A stretch of 5,053 nucleotides of DNA, taken from contig CAIKWV010000505.1 in NCBI GenBank assembly GCA_903831165.1, positions 1 to 5,053 on the forward strand, in the 5' to 3' direction. Of the stretch, positions 1 through 5,053 are shown piece by piece. A model generated the notes under the pieces. The model made no database searches, had not been told where the DNA came from, and saw only the letters and a list, made by a program, of their open reading frames with translations. Origin of the DNA: an uncultured cyanobacterium (GTDB lineage Bacteria; Cyanobacteriota; Cyanobacteriia; PCC-6307; Cyanobiaceae). Numbering within the stretch: the stretch's first letter is position 1; every line of letters begins with the position of its first letter. The translations under genes and the position numbers were made by a program.

Positions 1-120
1 AGCTGGCGCAAGGTGGTGGCGCCGGACCGGCTCGAACCCTTTGCCAAACGGCTGCAGTGGGATGGGCTGACGCCCGCTGCCGCGGCATGGGCATTGGAGC
101 CAGCGGGGCTGGAACCACCT
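1..120 (+). other. lanM: LanM N-terminal coding segment in a different frame (apparent frameshift)
   Basis: Frame 1 from the first base reads SWRKVVAPDRLEPFAKRL followed by QWDGLTPAAAAWALEP, the pattern expected near the LanM N-terminus (a Trp, then F-x-x-RL-x-WDGL). Frame 3 over the same bases gives a Gly/Cys-rich string unlike LanM. By hand count, about 76% of frame 1 third positions are G/C over the first 38 codons, against about 58% in frame 3, which also favours frame 1. LanM-like sequence resumes in frame 3 at TWAPAWLSLLEAL (from about 117). A single missing base (or two extra) between about 95 and 120 explains the change. It could be a sequencing error, a recent disabling mutation or, less likely, a programmed shift. 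The true start lies upstream of the window. Confidence 0.7.
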
Positions 121-3100
121 GGGCCCCGGCGTGGCTATCCCTGCTGGAGGCCCTTTGCCAGGCTGCCCGCGAGGCCGACTCGGCCGATGCTGATCCGTCA
201 GCGTCTGTTTTGGAGCACCGAGGCCAGCAGCAGCCTTTCGTGCATGTCTGGCGGCCTGCAGCCTCCTGGGCCCTCGCAGAGCTGCAGCGGCGTTGCCACG
301 ATCTTCAGCCCTGCCTGGTGCTGCAGCCTGCGGCCTGGCTTAATCTGGCTGAAGCGCTGCTGGTGCGCCTCTGCAGTACCGCCGATCAGGCGCTGTGGGA
401 GCTGTTCAACCTGCGGCGCACCCCCGGTCAGATGCTGCTGGCCCACCTGGGCGCCAGCGGCGATGGCCAGGGACCGCCGGTACAGGAGGCCTACGACGCC
501 TTCGTGGACGAGCTCCTGGGCAGCGGCTATGGCCTGTTGCTGGATGGATACCCCGTGCTCGGGCGTCTGATGGCCCAGGTCACGGGCCTCTGGTTGGAGG
601 GCAGCGAGGAGATGCTGCGGCGCCTGGGCGCGAGCCGCCCTGATCTGCAGCAGTCGTTTGGCATCGAGCTAGGGGTTCCTCTTGAGGCGATCCAGTTGGG
701 CCTGAGTGATCCCCACCGCGGTGGCCGCGCCGTGGCGATTCTCACGTTCGGATCGGACGAAAGCAGCCGCAAGGTGGTCTACAAGCCCAAGGACATGCAG
801 GTGGATCTGGCCTACCAGCAGTTTCTCCAAATGCTCAATGCTGCTTCAACCCTGCTCCCCCTGCGCTGCCTGACGATCGTGAGCTGCGAGGGTTACGGCT
901 TCATGGAGTGCGTTGAACATCGCCTCTGCTCCAGCGATGCAGAGCTGGGCTCTTTCTATACCAATGCCGGGCGCCTCATGGCGGTAATGTACCTGCTCGG
1001 TTGCACCGATTGCCACTACGAAAACCTGATCGCCAGCGCTGATCAACTGGTGCTGATCGACACCGAAACCCTGCTGGAAGCCGATTGGCGCAATCTCAGC
1101 AGCGATGACAACGACGATGCCGATGCTCTATCAGCCCTGCAAACCGCCATGCAGAGCTCGGTGCTGCGCTCAGGCCTCCTGCCCCAGTGGCTGATGGCCG
1201 GCGCCGGCCGCAAGCGCGCCTTCGACATCAGTGCCCTGGGCATTCAGCCACCATCGGCTGAGAGCCAGCAGCCCGGATGGCTGGGGCTCAACAGCGACGG
1301 AATGATGGCGGGGCGCAGCAAGCAACCCTCGGAGCTGCCCACCAGCTTGCCGGTGGGCCTGGGGCAGCCCCAGCGCCTCACCGACTTTGTCGACCAGCTG
1401 TGCGCTGGGTTTGCGGAGCAACTGCAGGAGGCGATGCGGTTGCGGCCGCTCTTACTGACTGGCCTGGAAGGCTTCAGCGGCAAACCGAGGCGGCTGGTGG
1501 CCCGTGCCACGCGGGTGTATTTCACCATTCAGCGCCAGATGCTCGAACCCGCCGCCCTGCGTAGCGGCGCGGCCCATGGCCTCAAGCTGGAGCAACTCTG
1601 CCGCAGCTATCTGCTGGCCAGTGAGACTCCGCTGCACTGGCCGATGTTCCAAGCCGAGCTCCGGCAGATGGAACAGCTCGACATCCCCTTCTTTGAGCAC
1701 TCCATCGATGGCGAAGACCTGCCGTTGTCGCATGGCCTGGCCCCGATTGTCGGCTACTTCAAGAGCAGCGGCCTAACGGCCGCCGACCACAGGATCGCCC
1801 ACCTCGATGCCACAGACATCGCCTTCCAGCTTCAGTTGATCCGCGGTTCCATTGCCGCTCGCCACATCCGCCCAACGGCCGCTGCGGCGGCCCGATCAGA
1901 AGAACCGGCGGCGATCCGTGAAGGCACTGCACCGGAGGAGCTTGGCGCGGATCTCTACCGCCAACAGGCGTACCAGCTTGGCGAAGAACTCTGGAGCGCC
2001 GCCATCCGCGACCACAAGGGCCGGCCCGAATGGTTGGGCATCGATCTCGGTGCGGATGGCGAGTCGTTTCATTTCGGGCTGATTGGCACCGCGTTGTATT
2101 CCGGCAGCAGCGGCATCGCCCTCACGTTCGCCCGGCTGGCCCTCGATCGTCAGCAAGCTGGCGACATGGCTGGTTCAGAGCGATGGCTACGGCGGGCCTG
2201 GGCCTGCTTTGAAGCGATCGTGGCCATCGCTGAGCGCAACGATCAAGACCAGCTCTATCGCGTTGTTCGCGATCTGCCGTACGGCCTCTCAGGCAGTGGC
2301 GGCACTCTCCTGGCCCTACAGCTGCTGCAGCGAGCAGGGCTGGCCGAAGCCCAGGAGCTGGTCGGCCATTGGATCGGGCAACTGAGGCCCGAACGCCTGC
2401 TGGCTGATGAAGATATCGATGTGATCGGTGGTGTGGCCGGCTTGATCGGCCCGCTGCTTCTGGCAGGTACCGAACGCGCCCGGGAGATGGCCGTGGTGTG
2501 CGGTGATCGCCTGCTGGCACTGCAATTCGAGGGCGGCGGCTGGCCCCAGGCCCAGGCATCCTCCTCAAGCAAGCCGCCGCTCACGGGTTTCTCCCATGGT
2601 GCGGCGGGCATGGCTGCGGCCCTGGGTCGCCTGGCCCAGGACAGCGCTGAATCCCGTTTTGCGGATGCGGCGCACCGGGCCGTCGCCTACGAGCGCTCGG
2701 TGTTCGACGGCACCAAGGGCAACTGGCCTGATTACAGAGCCAGCCCCGACGACTCCGCCAGCTTCATGTACACCTGGTGTCACGGCGCCCCGGGGATCCT
2801 GCTCGGGCGCCATCTACTTGCGGCAGCAGGGCTGGGCGATCCAGCCATGGACGAGGAAATGAAAGCTGCCCGCTCCAGTACCACGGAAGCCGTAGCGGCG
2901 TTGAGTGGCAAGGCTGAGGTTCCGGCCCACCTCTGCTGCGGAGTACTGGGTCTGACCAGCCTGCTGAGGTTCGATGCCCAGGCCAGTGGCCTGCCCCTGG
3001 CCGCTGAGGTTGCCCAGGCGGAATCGGCATTGATCACCCAGGCCAAGGCAGCTGGGGGCTATGTGTTCTTTTCGGTCAACAGCGGATCCCTCAATCTGCC

Positions 3101-3206
3101 AGGGCTCTACACCGGTAAGGCAGGCGTTGCCCTGGCTCTGCTGGAAGCCGCAAGCGGGCAGGATTGGTTGCCCCAGGTGCTCAGCGCTGGGCTGCTGCAG
3201 CGATAG
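57..3206 (+). CDS. lanM: Class II lanthipeptide synthetase LanM, ProcM-like (5' end outside window; N-terminus frameshifted)
   Basis: Bifunctional enzyme that dehydrates Ser/Thr in leader-bearing precursors and closes lanthionine rings with Cys. Residues are numbered from the GTG at 57. The N-terminal lipid-kinase-like dehydratase domain (DUF4135, roughly 140-510) shows SDPHRGGR (Asp218, His220), VVYKPK (Lys243), TDCHYEN (Asp318, His320, Asn323) and LIDTETLL (Asp335, Glu337), which match the phosphorylation residues of CylM-type enzymes, and RATRVY (Arg483, Thr485), the elimination region. The LanC-like cyclase domain (about 670-1049) shows glycine-rich helical-toroid repeats (ALYSGSSGIAL, PYGLSGSGG, VIGGVAGLIG), SHGAAG with His847, WCHG (Cys908) and CCG (Cys960, Cys961). 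Three Cys zinc ligands are the mark of ProcM-type promiscuous cyclases. The total length fits the family. GTG57 is probably not the true start: homologous N-terminal sequence lies in frame 1 upstream, and frame 3 is open to the window edge. Precursor genes follow on the same strand 80 bp later. Confidence 0.95.
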   Translation: MGWADARCRGMGIGASGAGTTWAPAWLSLLEALCQAAREADSADADPSASVLEHRGQQQPFVHVWRPAASWALAELQRRCHDLQPCLVLQPAAWLNLAEALLVRLCSTADQALWELFNLRRTPGQMLLAHLGASGDGQGPPVQEAYDAFVDELLGSGYGLLLDGYPVLGRLMAQVTGLWLEGSEEMLRRLGASRPDLQQSFGIELGVPLEAIQLGLSDPHRGGRAVAILTFGSDESSRKVVYKPKDMQVDLAYQQFLQMLNAASTLLPLRCLTIVSCEGYGFMECVEHRLCSSDAELGSFYTNAGRLMAVMYLLGCTDCHYENLIASADQLVLIDTETLLEADWRNLSSDDNDDADALSALQTAMQSSVLRSGLLPQWLMAGAGRKRAFDISALGIQPPSAESQQPGWLGLNSDGMMAGRSKQPSELPTSLPVGLGQPQRLTDFVDQLCAGFAEQLQEAMRLRPLLLTGLEGFSGKPRRLVARATRVYFTIQRQMLEPAALRSGAAHGLKLEQLCRSYLLASETPLHWPMFQAELRQMEQLDIPFFEHSIDGEDLPLSHGLAPIVGYFKSSGLTAADHRIAHLDATDIAFQLQLIRGSIAARHIRPTAAAAARSEEPAAIREGTAPEELGADLYRQQAYQLGEELWSAAIRDHKGRPEWLGIDLGADGESFHFGLIGTALYSGSSGIALTFARLALDRQQAGDMAGSERWLRRAWACFEAIVAIAERNDQDQLYRVVRDLPYGLSGSGGTLLALQLLQRAGLAEAQELVGHWIGQLRPERLLADEDIDVIGGVAGLIGPLLLAGTERAREMAVVCGDRLLALQFEGGGWPQAQASSSSKPPLTGFSHGAAGMAAALGRLAQDSAESRFADAAHRAVAYERSVFDGTKGNWPDYRASPDDSASFMYTWCHGAPGILLGRHLLAAAGLGDPAMDEEMKAARSSTTEAVAALSGKAEVPAHLCCGVLGLTSLLRFDAQASGLPLAAEVAQAESALITQAKAAGGYVFFSVNSGSLNLPGLYTGKAGVALALLEAASGQDWLPQVLSAGLLQR

Positions 3207-3286
3207 CCCTAAGCCTGGATGATGAGCACACGATCGTCGGCTGGGGCCTGCCCTACAGTTCGATAAGCGCAACGCCCCAATCATCC

Positions 3287-3562
3287 ATGTCAGAAGAACA
3301 GCTCAAGGCTTTTCTGGACGCGCTCCAAGGCGACACCGCCCTACAGGAGCGCCTCAAGGCGGCAGCAGATAGCGATGCCGTCGTCGCCTTGGCCAGGGAG
3401 GCTGGCTTTGCGCTCAGCGAGGCTGAGACACGAAAGGCTCAAGCGCAGCAGACCTTGGAGCTCAGCGAAGAGGAGCTGGAAGGTGTGGCTGGAGGCACAA
3501 ATTGCCTTGGCTACAACAGCATCGATGTCGGTTATTACAAGCAAAACTACGACGGAAGGTGA
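3287..3562 (+). CDS. lanA: Prochlorosin-like lanthipeptide precursor with Nif11-type leader, one-Cys core
   Basis: A 91-residue precursor, the likely LanM substrate. Residues 1-70 form a Nif11-type leader: it starts MSEEQLKAFLDAL, has the helical AAADSDAVVALAREAGF stretch and ends LELSEEELEGVAGG, with cleavage expected after Gly-Gly. The 21-residue core (3497-3559) begins TNCLGYNS and ends YYKQNYDGR. It has one Cys (core position 3), Thr1 and Ser8, so a ring from Cys3 to dehydrated Ser8 is the most plausible product, recalling the Cys3-Ser9 ring reported for ProcA2.8; Thr1 could be dehydrated as well. The ATG at 3287 is chosen because the second precursor begins with the same MSEEQL; the frame stays open upstream to 3164 but that part only shadows the end of lanM. 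No Shine-Dalgarno, promoter or terminator of its own is evident, so co-transcription with lanM is possible. Confidence 0.9.
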   Translation: MSEEQLKAFLDALQGDTALQERLKAAADSDAVVALAREAGFALSEAETRKAQAQQTLELSEEELEGVAGGTNCLGYNSIDVGYYKQNYDGR

Positions 3563-3572
3563 GAAAGATTTG

Positions 3573-3722
3573 CAAGGCAGATTGACTTAAGCATCAGGCA
3601 AAACAGACCCTTGAGCTCAGCGATGAAGAGTTGGAGGGTGTAGCTGGGGGTACCCTCAGTACCCACGAGTCTCAAGCCTGGATTCGACTCATCCTGGGGA
3701 GGGGATCCAGATTGGCAAATAA
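3573..3722 (+). pseudogene. Broken Nif11-type precursor gene (leader 3' half plus core)
   Basis: Bases 3573-3651 match the leader end of the precursor at 4408 (about 80% identical by hand), reading KAD-stop-LKHQAKQTLELSDEELEGVAGG in frame 1. Three lesions are visible. The first ~45 leader codons are missing, so the fragment starts 11 bp after the stop of the preceding precursor. The Trp codon TGG of the intact copy is TGA here (3583-3585). The Gly-Gly codons, GGCGGG before TAT in the intact copy, are five Gs before TAC, a 1-base loss. Restoring that base gives a 23-residue core that begins YPQYPRVSSLDS, ends GEGIQIGK and stops at TAA 3720-3722, a normal core size about 20 bp before a decayed terminator. 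Without the repair, frame 1 runs on to TAA 3781-3783. Neither reading contains Cys. No start codon is available, so it is not expected to be made. Confidence 0.75.
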
Positions 3723-3742
3723 GATTGAGTCTATCCCACCCA

Positions 3743-3770
3743 AAGCCCCACCTCACGGCAGGCGCTTGTT
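3743..3770 (+). terminator. Degraded intrinsic terminator behind the broken precursor
   Basis: AAGCCCC (3743-3749) pairs with GGCGCTT (3761-3767) except for one C:C mismatch, and the T-run is interrupted (TTGTTATTT). The site corresponds in position to the intact terminator at 4703-4729 behind the second precursor, offset by about 960 bp. It is probably the decayed counterpart and may still end transcripts from the upstream precursor weakly. Confidence 0.45.
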
Positions 3771-4094
3771 ATTTCTTCAATAATACCCAAAGCACCAAAA
3801 ATGCACTCTAATGCCTGGCACCATCTCCCAGCGCCAACACAAAATTTTAGCCGCTTTTACCGCCCAAACAAACCTCAAATATTTTCACCCGCAGCAAAGC
3901 AAGCCATCTCTATTCTTGAGCTCTACTGATCCATCTATCTCCCCAGCACAACTACCCAGTACTTCGCTCCCTGTCGCAATCACGGATGCCATTGGCTTTT
4001 CTAAATTTCACCGCTATTTGATGCCACACTTCTGGGATTTGATTGAGGCGACAATCAAATGCAAAGGGTAATTGGTTTTGCCCTGGGGATACTC
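3769..4094 (+). repeat. Direct repeat copy A (precursor downstream spacer)
   Basis: Aligns without net gaps to 4728-5053 at a constant offset of 959 bases. By hand count, identity is about 65-75% over 3781-3983 and about 97% (3 differences in 111) over 3984-4094. No gene is supported here. The 86-codon frame at 3811-4071 is destroyed in copy B, which has ATA for ATG and in-frame TGA and TAA. Together with the precursor 3' halves, the repeat forms a tandem unit of about 960 bp. Confidence 0.85.
4037..4060. repeat. Perfect 9-bp inverted repeat (hairpin), copy A
   Basis: ATTTGATTG (4037-4045), a six-base loop AGGCGA, then CAATCAAAT (4052-4060), a perfect inverted repeat. No T-run follows on either strand, so it is not an ordinary terminator. 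It is unchanged in the second copy (4996-5019). It lies about 70 bp beyond the stop of the minus-strand transposase-like remnant, a position where IS200-like elements carry an end hairpin; that link is an inference. Confidence 0.65.
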
Positions 4095-4128
4095 GTGTCT
4101 TTTTACTCCAACTGGTCTCAACCAATCG

Positions 4129-4374
4129 CTACAGCATCCTTGAGCCCCAGTAGCACTTTGGGGCTTCTTTGGCGTGATGGCGGTACTTCTGGCAGAAACG
4201 CTCATAACGCTTGGAGCACCCTTTGATCGTTGGTGCCAACTTAAGGAAACTTGGATGCCACTCAGTGATGCCATCAACCTCCAACCCGTCGTAGTGCCCG
4301 TAGTTGCCGCAGGAATGGCTATGTGAGGGAGTGCTGAGGGCGGCTAACGGGTCTTGGGGTTGTAGGCTATAATG
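4129..4374 (-). pseudogene. C-terminal remnant resembling a cyanobacterial (IS200/REP-associated type) transposase
   Basis: The minus strand is open for 81 codons between TGA (4377-4375) and TAG (4131-4129), without an ATG near its beginning. It includes CGNYGHYDGLEVDG, then ITEWHPSFLKLAPT, then CSKRYERFCQKYRHHAKE and APKCYWGSRML at the end. The HP-x-(F/Y)-L-x-L stretch followed by a basic, Tyr/Arg-rich tail recalls the C-terminal part of Y1 (REP-associated tyrosine) transposases; this is family recollection, not a search. Cys and aromatic content and the sensible C-terminus make it look once-coding. The catalytic HUH and Tyr regions are absent, so it is a fragment. The promoter of the downstream precursor lies at its broken 5' edge. 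An unrelated decayed gene is possible. Confidence 0.4.
4368..4373 (+). promoter_or_regulatory. Probable -10 element of the second precursor
   Basis: A perfect TATAAT lies 34 bases before the ATG at 4408, giving a likely transcript start near 4380 and a leader of about 28 nt. No good -35 is found at 17-18 bp spacing (TAACGG or similar) and there is no TG extension, so strength or dependence on an activator is unknown. It overlaps the alternative ATG at 4372, which therefore cannot be the translation start of transcripts from this promoter. Confidence 0.5.
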
Positions 4375-4407
4375 TCAGGATTCACCTCTCAACACCTCCT
4401 CCAGGCG

Positions 4408-4677
4408 ATGTCAGAAGAGCAACTCGCTGCCCTGCATGCCAAACTCAAGGATGATGAGGGGCTTCAGGAGAAGCTCAAAGGTGCTGCAGATCTTGATGCT
4501 GCTGTCGCCTTAGCGAAGGAGGCAGGGTTTGATGTCAGCAAGGCGGATTGGCTGAAATATCAGGCAAAGCAGACCCTGGAGCTCAGCGATGAGGAGCTGG
4601 AGAGCGTGGCTGGCGGGTATTATTTGGGTGGAGCTGGGTTTCAACAGCCGGCAAAGTATTGGGATGGAAGTGGGTGA
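4408..4677 (+). CDS. Nif11-leader precursor peptide with Cys-free core
   Basis: An 89-residue peptide with a canonical 70-residue Nif11 leader: MSEEQLAALHAKLKDDEGLQ at the start, AALAKEAGF-like centre (AAVALAKEAGF) and LELSDEELESVAGG before the cleavage point. The core (4618-4674) is YYLGGAGFQQPAKYWDGSG: 19 residues, no Cys, no Thr and one Ser near the C-terminus, so LanM could at most dehydrate that Ser; no intramolecular lanthionine can form. The core is rich in Gly and aromatic residues. The leader is close to that of the precursor at 3287 and both cores have an aromatic-DG motif near the end. The ATG at 4408 is preferred over the in-frame ATG at 4372 because MSEEQL is the conserved family start and 4372 overlaps the TATAAT. 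No Shine-Dalgarno is seen. It has its own promoter and terminator, so it looks like a monocistronic gene. It may be a recently decayed lanthipeptide precursor or a substrate of another pathway. Confidence 0.88.
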   Translation: MSEEQLAALHAKLKDDEGLQEKLKGAADLDAAVALAKEAGFDVSKADWLKYQAKQTLELSDEELESVAGGYYLGGAGFQQPAKYWDGSG

Positions 4678-4702
4678 GCCTTTTGTTAAAGCCTAACCCC
4701 AG

Positions 4703-4729
4703 AAGCCCCTGCGACCACAGGGGCTTTTT
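4703..4729 (+). terminator. Intrinsic terminator of the second precursor gene
   Basis: AAGCCCCTG (4703-4711) pairs perfectly with CAGGGGCTT (4718-4726) around a six-base loop, and a run of five T (4725-4729) follows. It begins 26 bp after the stop of the Cys-free precursor. Confidence 0.88.
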
Positions 4730-5053
4730 AATTCTTCAATCAATCTCACTCTACCCCAAACGCCCTCCGATACCTGGCACCATCCCCAACCTCCACCGCC
4801 AACCCTGAGCCGCTTTTCCTGCCAAAATGAGCCTCAAGTAATTCCACTCACAGCAAAGCCCGACACCCCTATTCCCCGCCTCTACTGATACATTTATTCC
4901 CCCAACGCAACTACCAAATACTTCGCTCTCTATCGCCACCGCGGATGCCATTGGCTTTTCTAAATTTCACAGCTCTTTGATGCCACACTTCTGGGATTTG
5001 ATTGAGGCGACAATCAAATGCAAAGGGTGATTGGTTTTGCCCTGGGGATACTC
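4728..5053 (+). repeat. Direct repeat copy B (precursor downstream spacer), cut by window end
   Basis: Second copy of 3769-4094, offset 959 bases, and still matching at the last base of the window, so its true end is unknown. The final 111 bases (4943-5053) differ from copy A at only three positions. No open frame of interest and no RNA gene is seen. If the unit is truly tandem, another precursor or the same transposase-like remnant could follow beyond the window. Confidence 0.85.
4996..5019. repeat. Perfect 9-bp inverted repeat (hairpin), copy B
   Basis: Identical to the hairpin at 4037-4060 in stem and loop: ATTTGATTG, AGGCGA, CAATCAAAT. It sits in the near-identical block of the direct repeat. 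Confidence 0.65.

Noticed and set aside
90..125. Programmed ribosomal frameshift in lanM
   Set aside because: No X-XXY-YYZ slippery heptamer in the proper frame and no known recoding in LanM genes; base error or mutation is simpler.
13..570. Frame 1 reading frame of 185 codons
   Set aside because: Only its first part (to about base 115) looks like LanM; the rest is a GC-rich shadow of the frame 3 dehydratase domain.
2122..2568. 148-codon minus-strand frame opposite the cyclase domain
   Set aside because: Shadow of a GC-rich coding region; the plus strand carries clear LanC-like motifs here.
3164..3286. N-terminal extension of the first precursor frame into the end of lanM
   Set aside because: It is an out-of-frame overlap with the lanM 3' end; homology begins at the ATG at 3287.
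3811..4071. 86-codon forward frame in the spacer
   Set aside because: The second copy of the repeat has ATA for the start codon and in-frame TGA and TAA; differences do not favour synonymous sites.
4143..4170. Terminator-like hairpin AGCCCCA/TGGGGCT followed by TCTTT
   Set aside because: There is no forward gene just upstream, and the stem lies within the minus-strand remnant coding stretch APKCYWG, so it may be a coincidence of coding sequence; not called as a terminator.
4014..4277. 87-codon minus-strand frame
   Set aside because: It is in a different frame from the transposase-like remnant, which has the more protein-like sequence, and no family features were seen.
4372..4407. Upstream in-frame ATG adding 12 residues to the Cys-free precursor
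   Set aside because: It overlaps the TATAAT box and the family start MSEEQL lies at 4408.

Overview
The window is most consistent with a picocyanobacterium (Synechococcus/Cyanobium/Prochlorococcus lineage) carrying a prochlorosin-type lanthipeptide locus. The basis is a class II lanthipeptide synthetase of the ProcM kind (three-cysteine zinc site, read as Trp-Cys-His-Gly and Cys-Cys-Gly), followed on the same strand by small genes with Nif11-type leaders that begin MSEEQL and end in a VAGG cleavage site. The synthetase is GC-rich, and none of the small genes has a clear Shine-Dalgarno sequence. The species assignment is an inference.

Layout. Bases 1-3206 hold the lanM gene, cut at its 5' end by the window edge. 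The first ~115 bases read as a LanM N-terminus in frame 1, while everything from about base 117 to the stop at 3206 is in frame 3, so there is an apparent 1-base frameshift. Bases 3287-3562 hold an intact precursor with a 70-residue leader and a 21-residue core containing one Cys. Directly behind it (about 3573-3722) is a broken precursor: it lacks the 5' half of its leader, has Trp changed to stop, has lost a base in the G-run of the Gly-Gly codons, and has a degraded terminator. A non-coding stretch follows (about 3769-4094). On the minus strand at 4129-4374 lies an open but start-less reading frame that looks like the C-terminal remnant of a cyanobacterial transposase. A perfect TATAAT at 4368 precedes a second intact precursor (4408-4677) whose 19-residue core has no Cys, followed by a strong intrinsic terminator. 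The rest of the window (4728-5053) is a second copy of the stretch at 3769-4094.

How it works together. LanM would phosphorylate and eliminate Ser/Thr in the core peptides and then add Cys thiols to the dehydro residues, guided by the Nif11 leaders. A leader peptidase and exporter cutting after Gly-Gly are expected but are not in this window. Only the first precursor has both Ser/Thr and Cys. The second intact core and the reconstructed broken one lack Cys and would start with Tyr. The precursor-plus-spacer unit repeats with a period of about 960 bp. The repeat is about 70% identical over most of its length but about 97% identical over the last 111 bases, which contain a perfect 9-bp hairpin. 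That abrupt change, beside a transposase-like remnant, is the most unexplained signal in the window.
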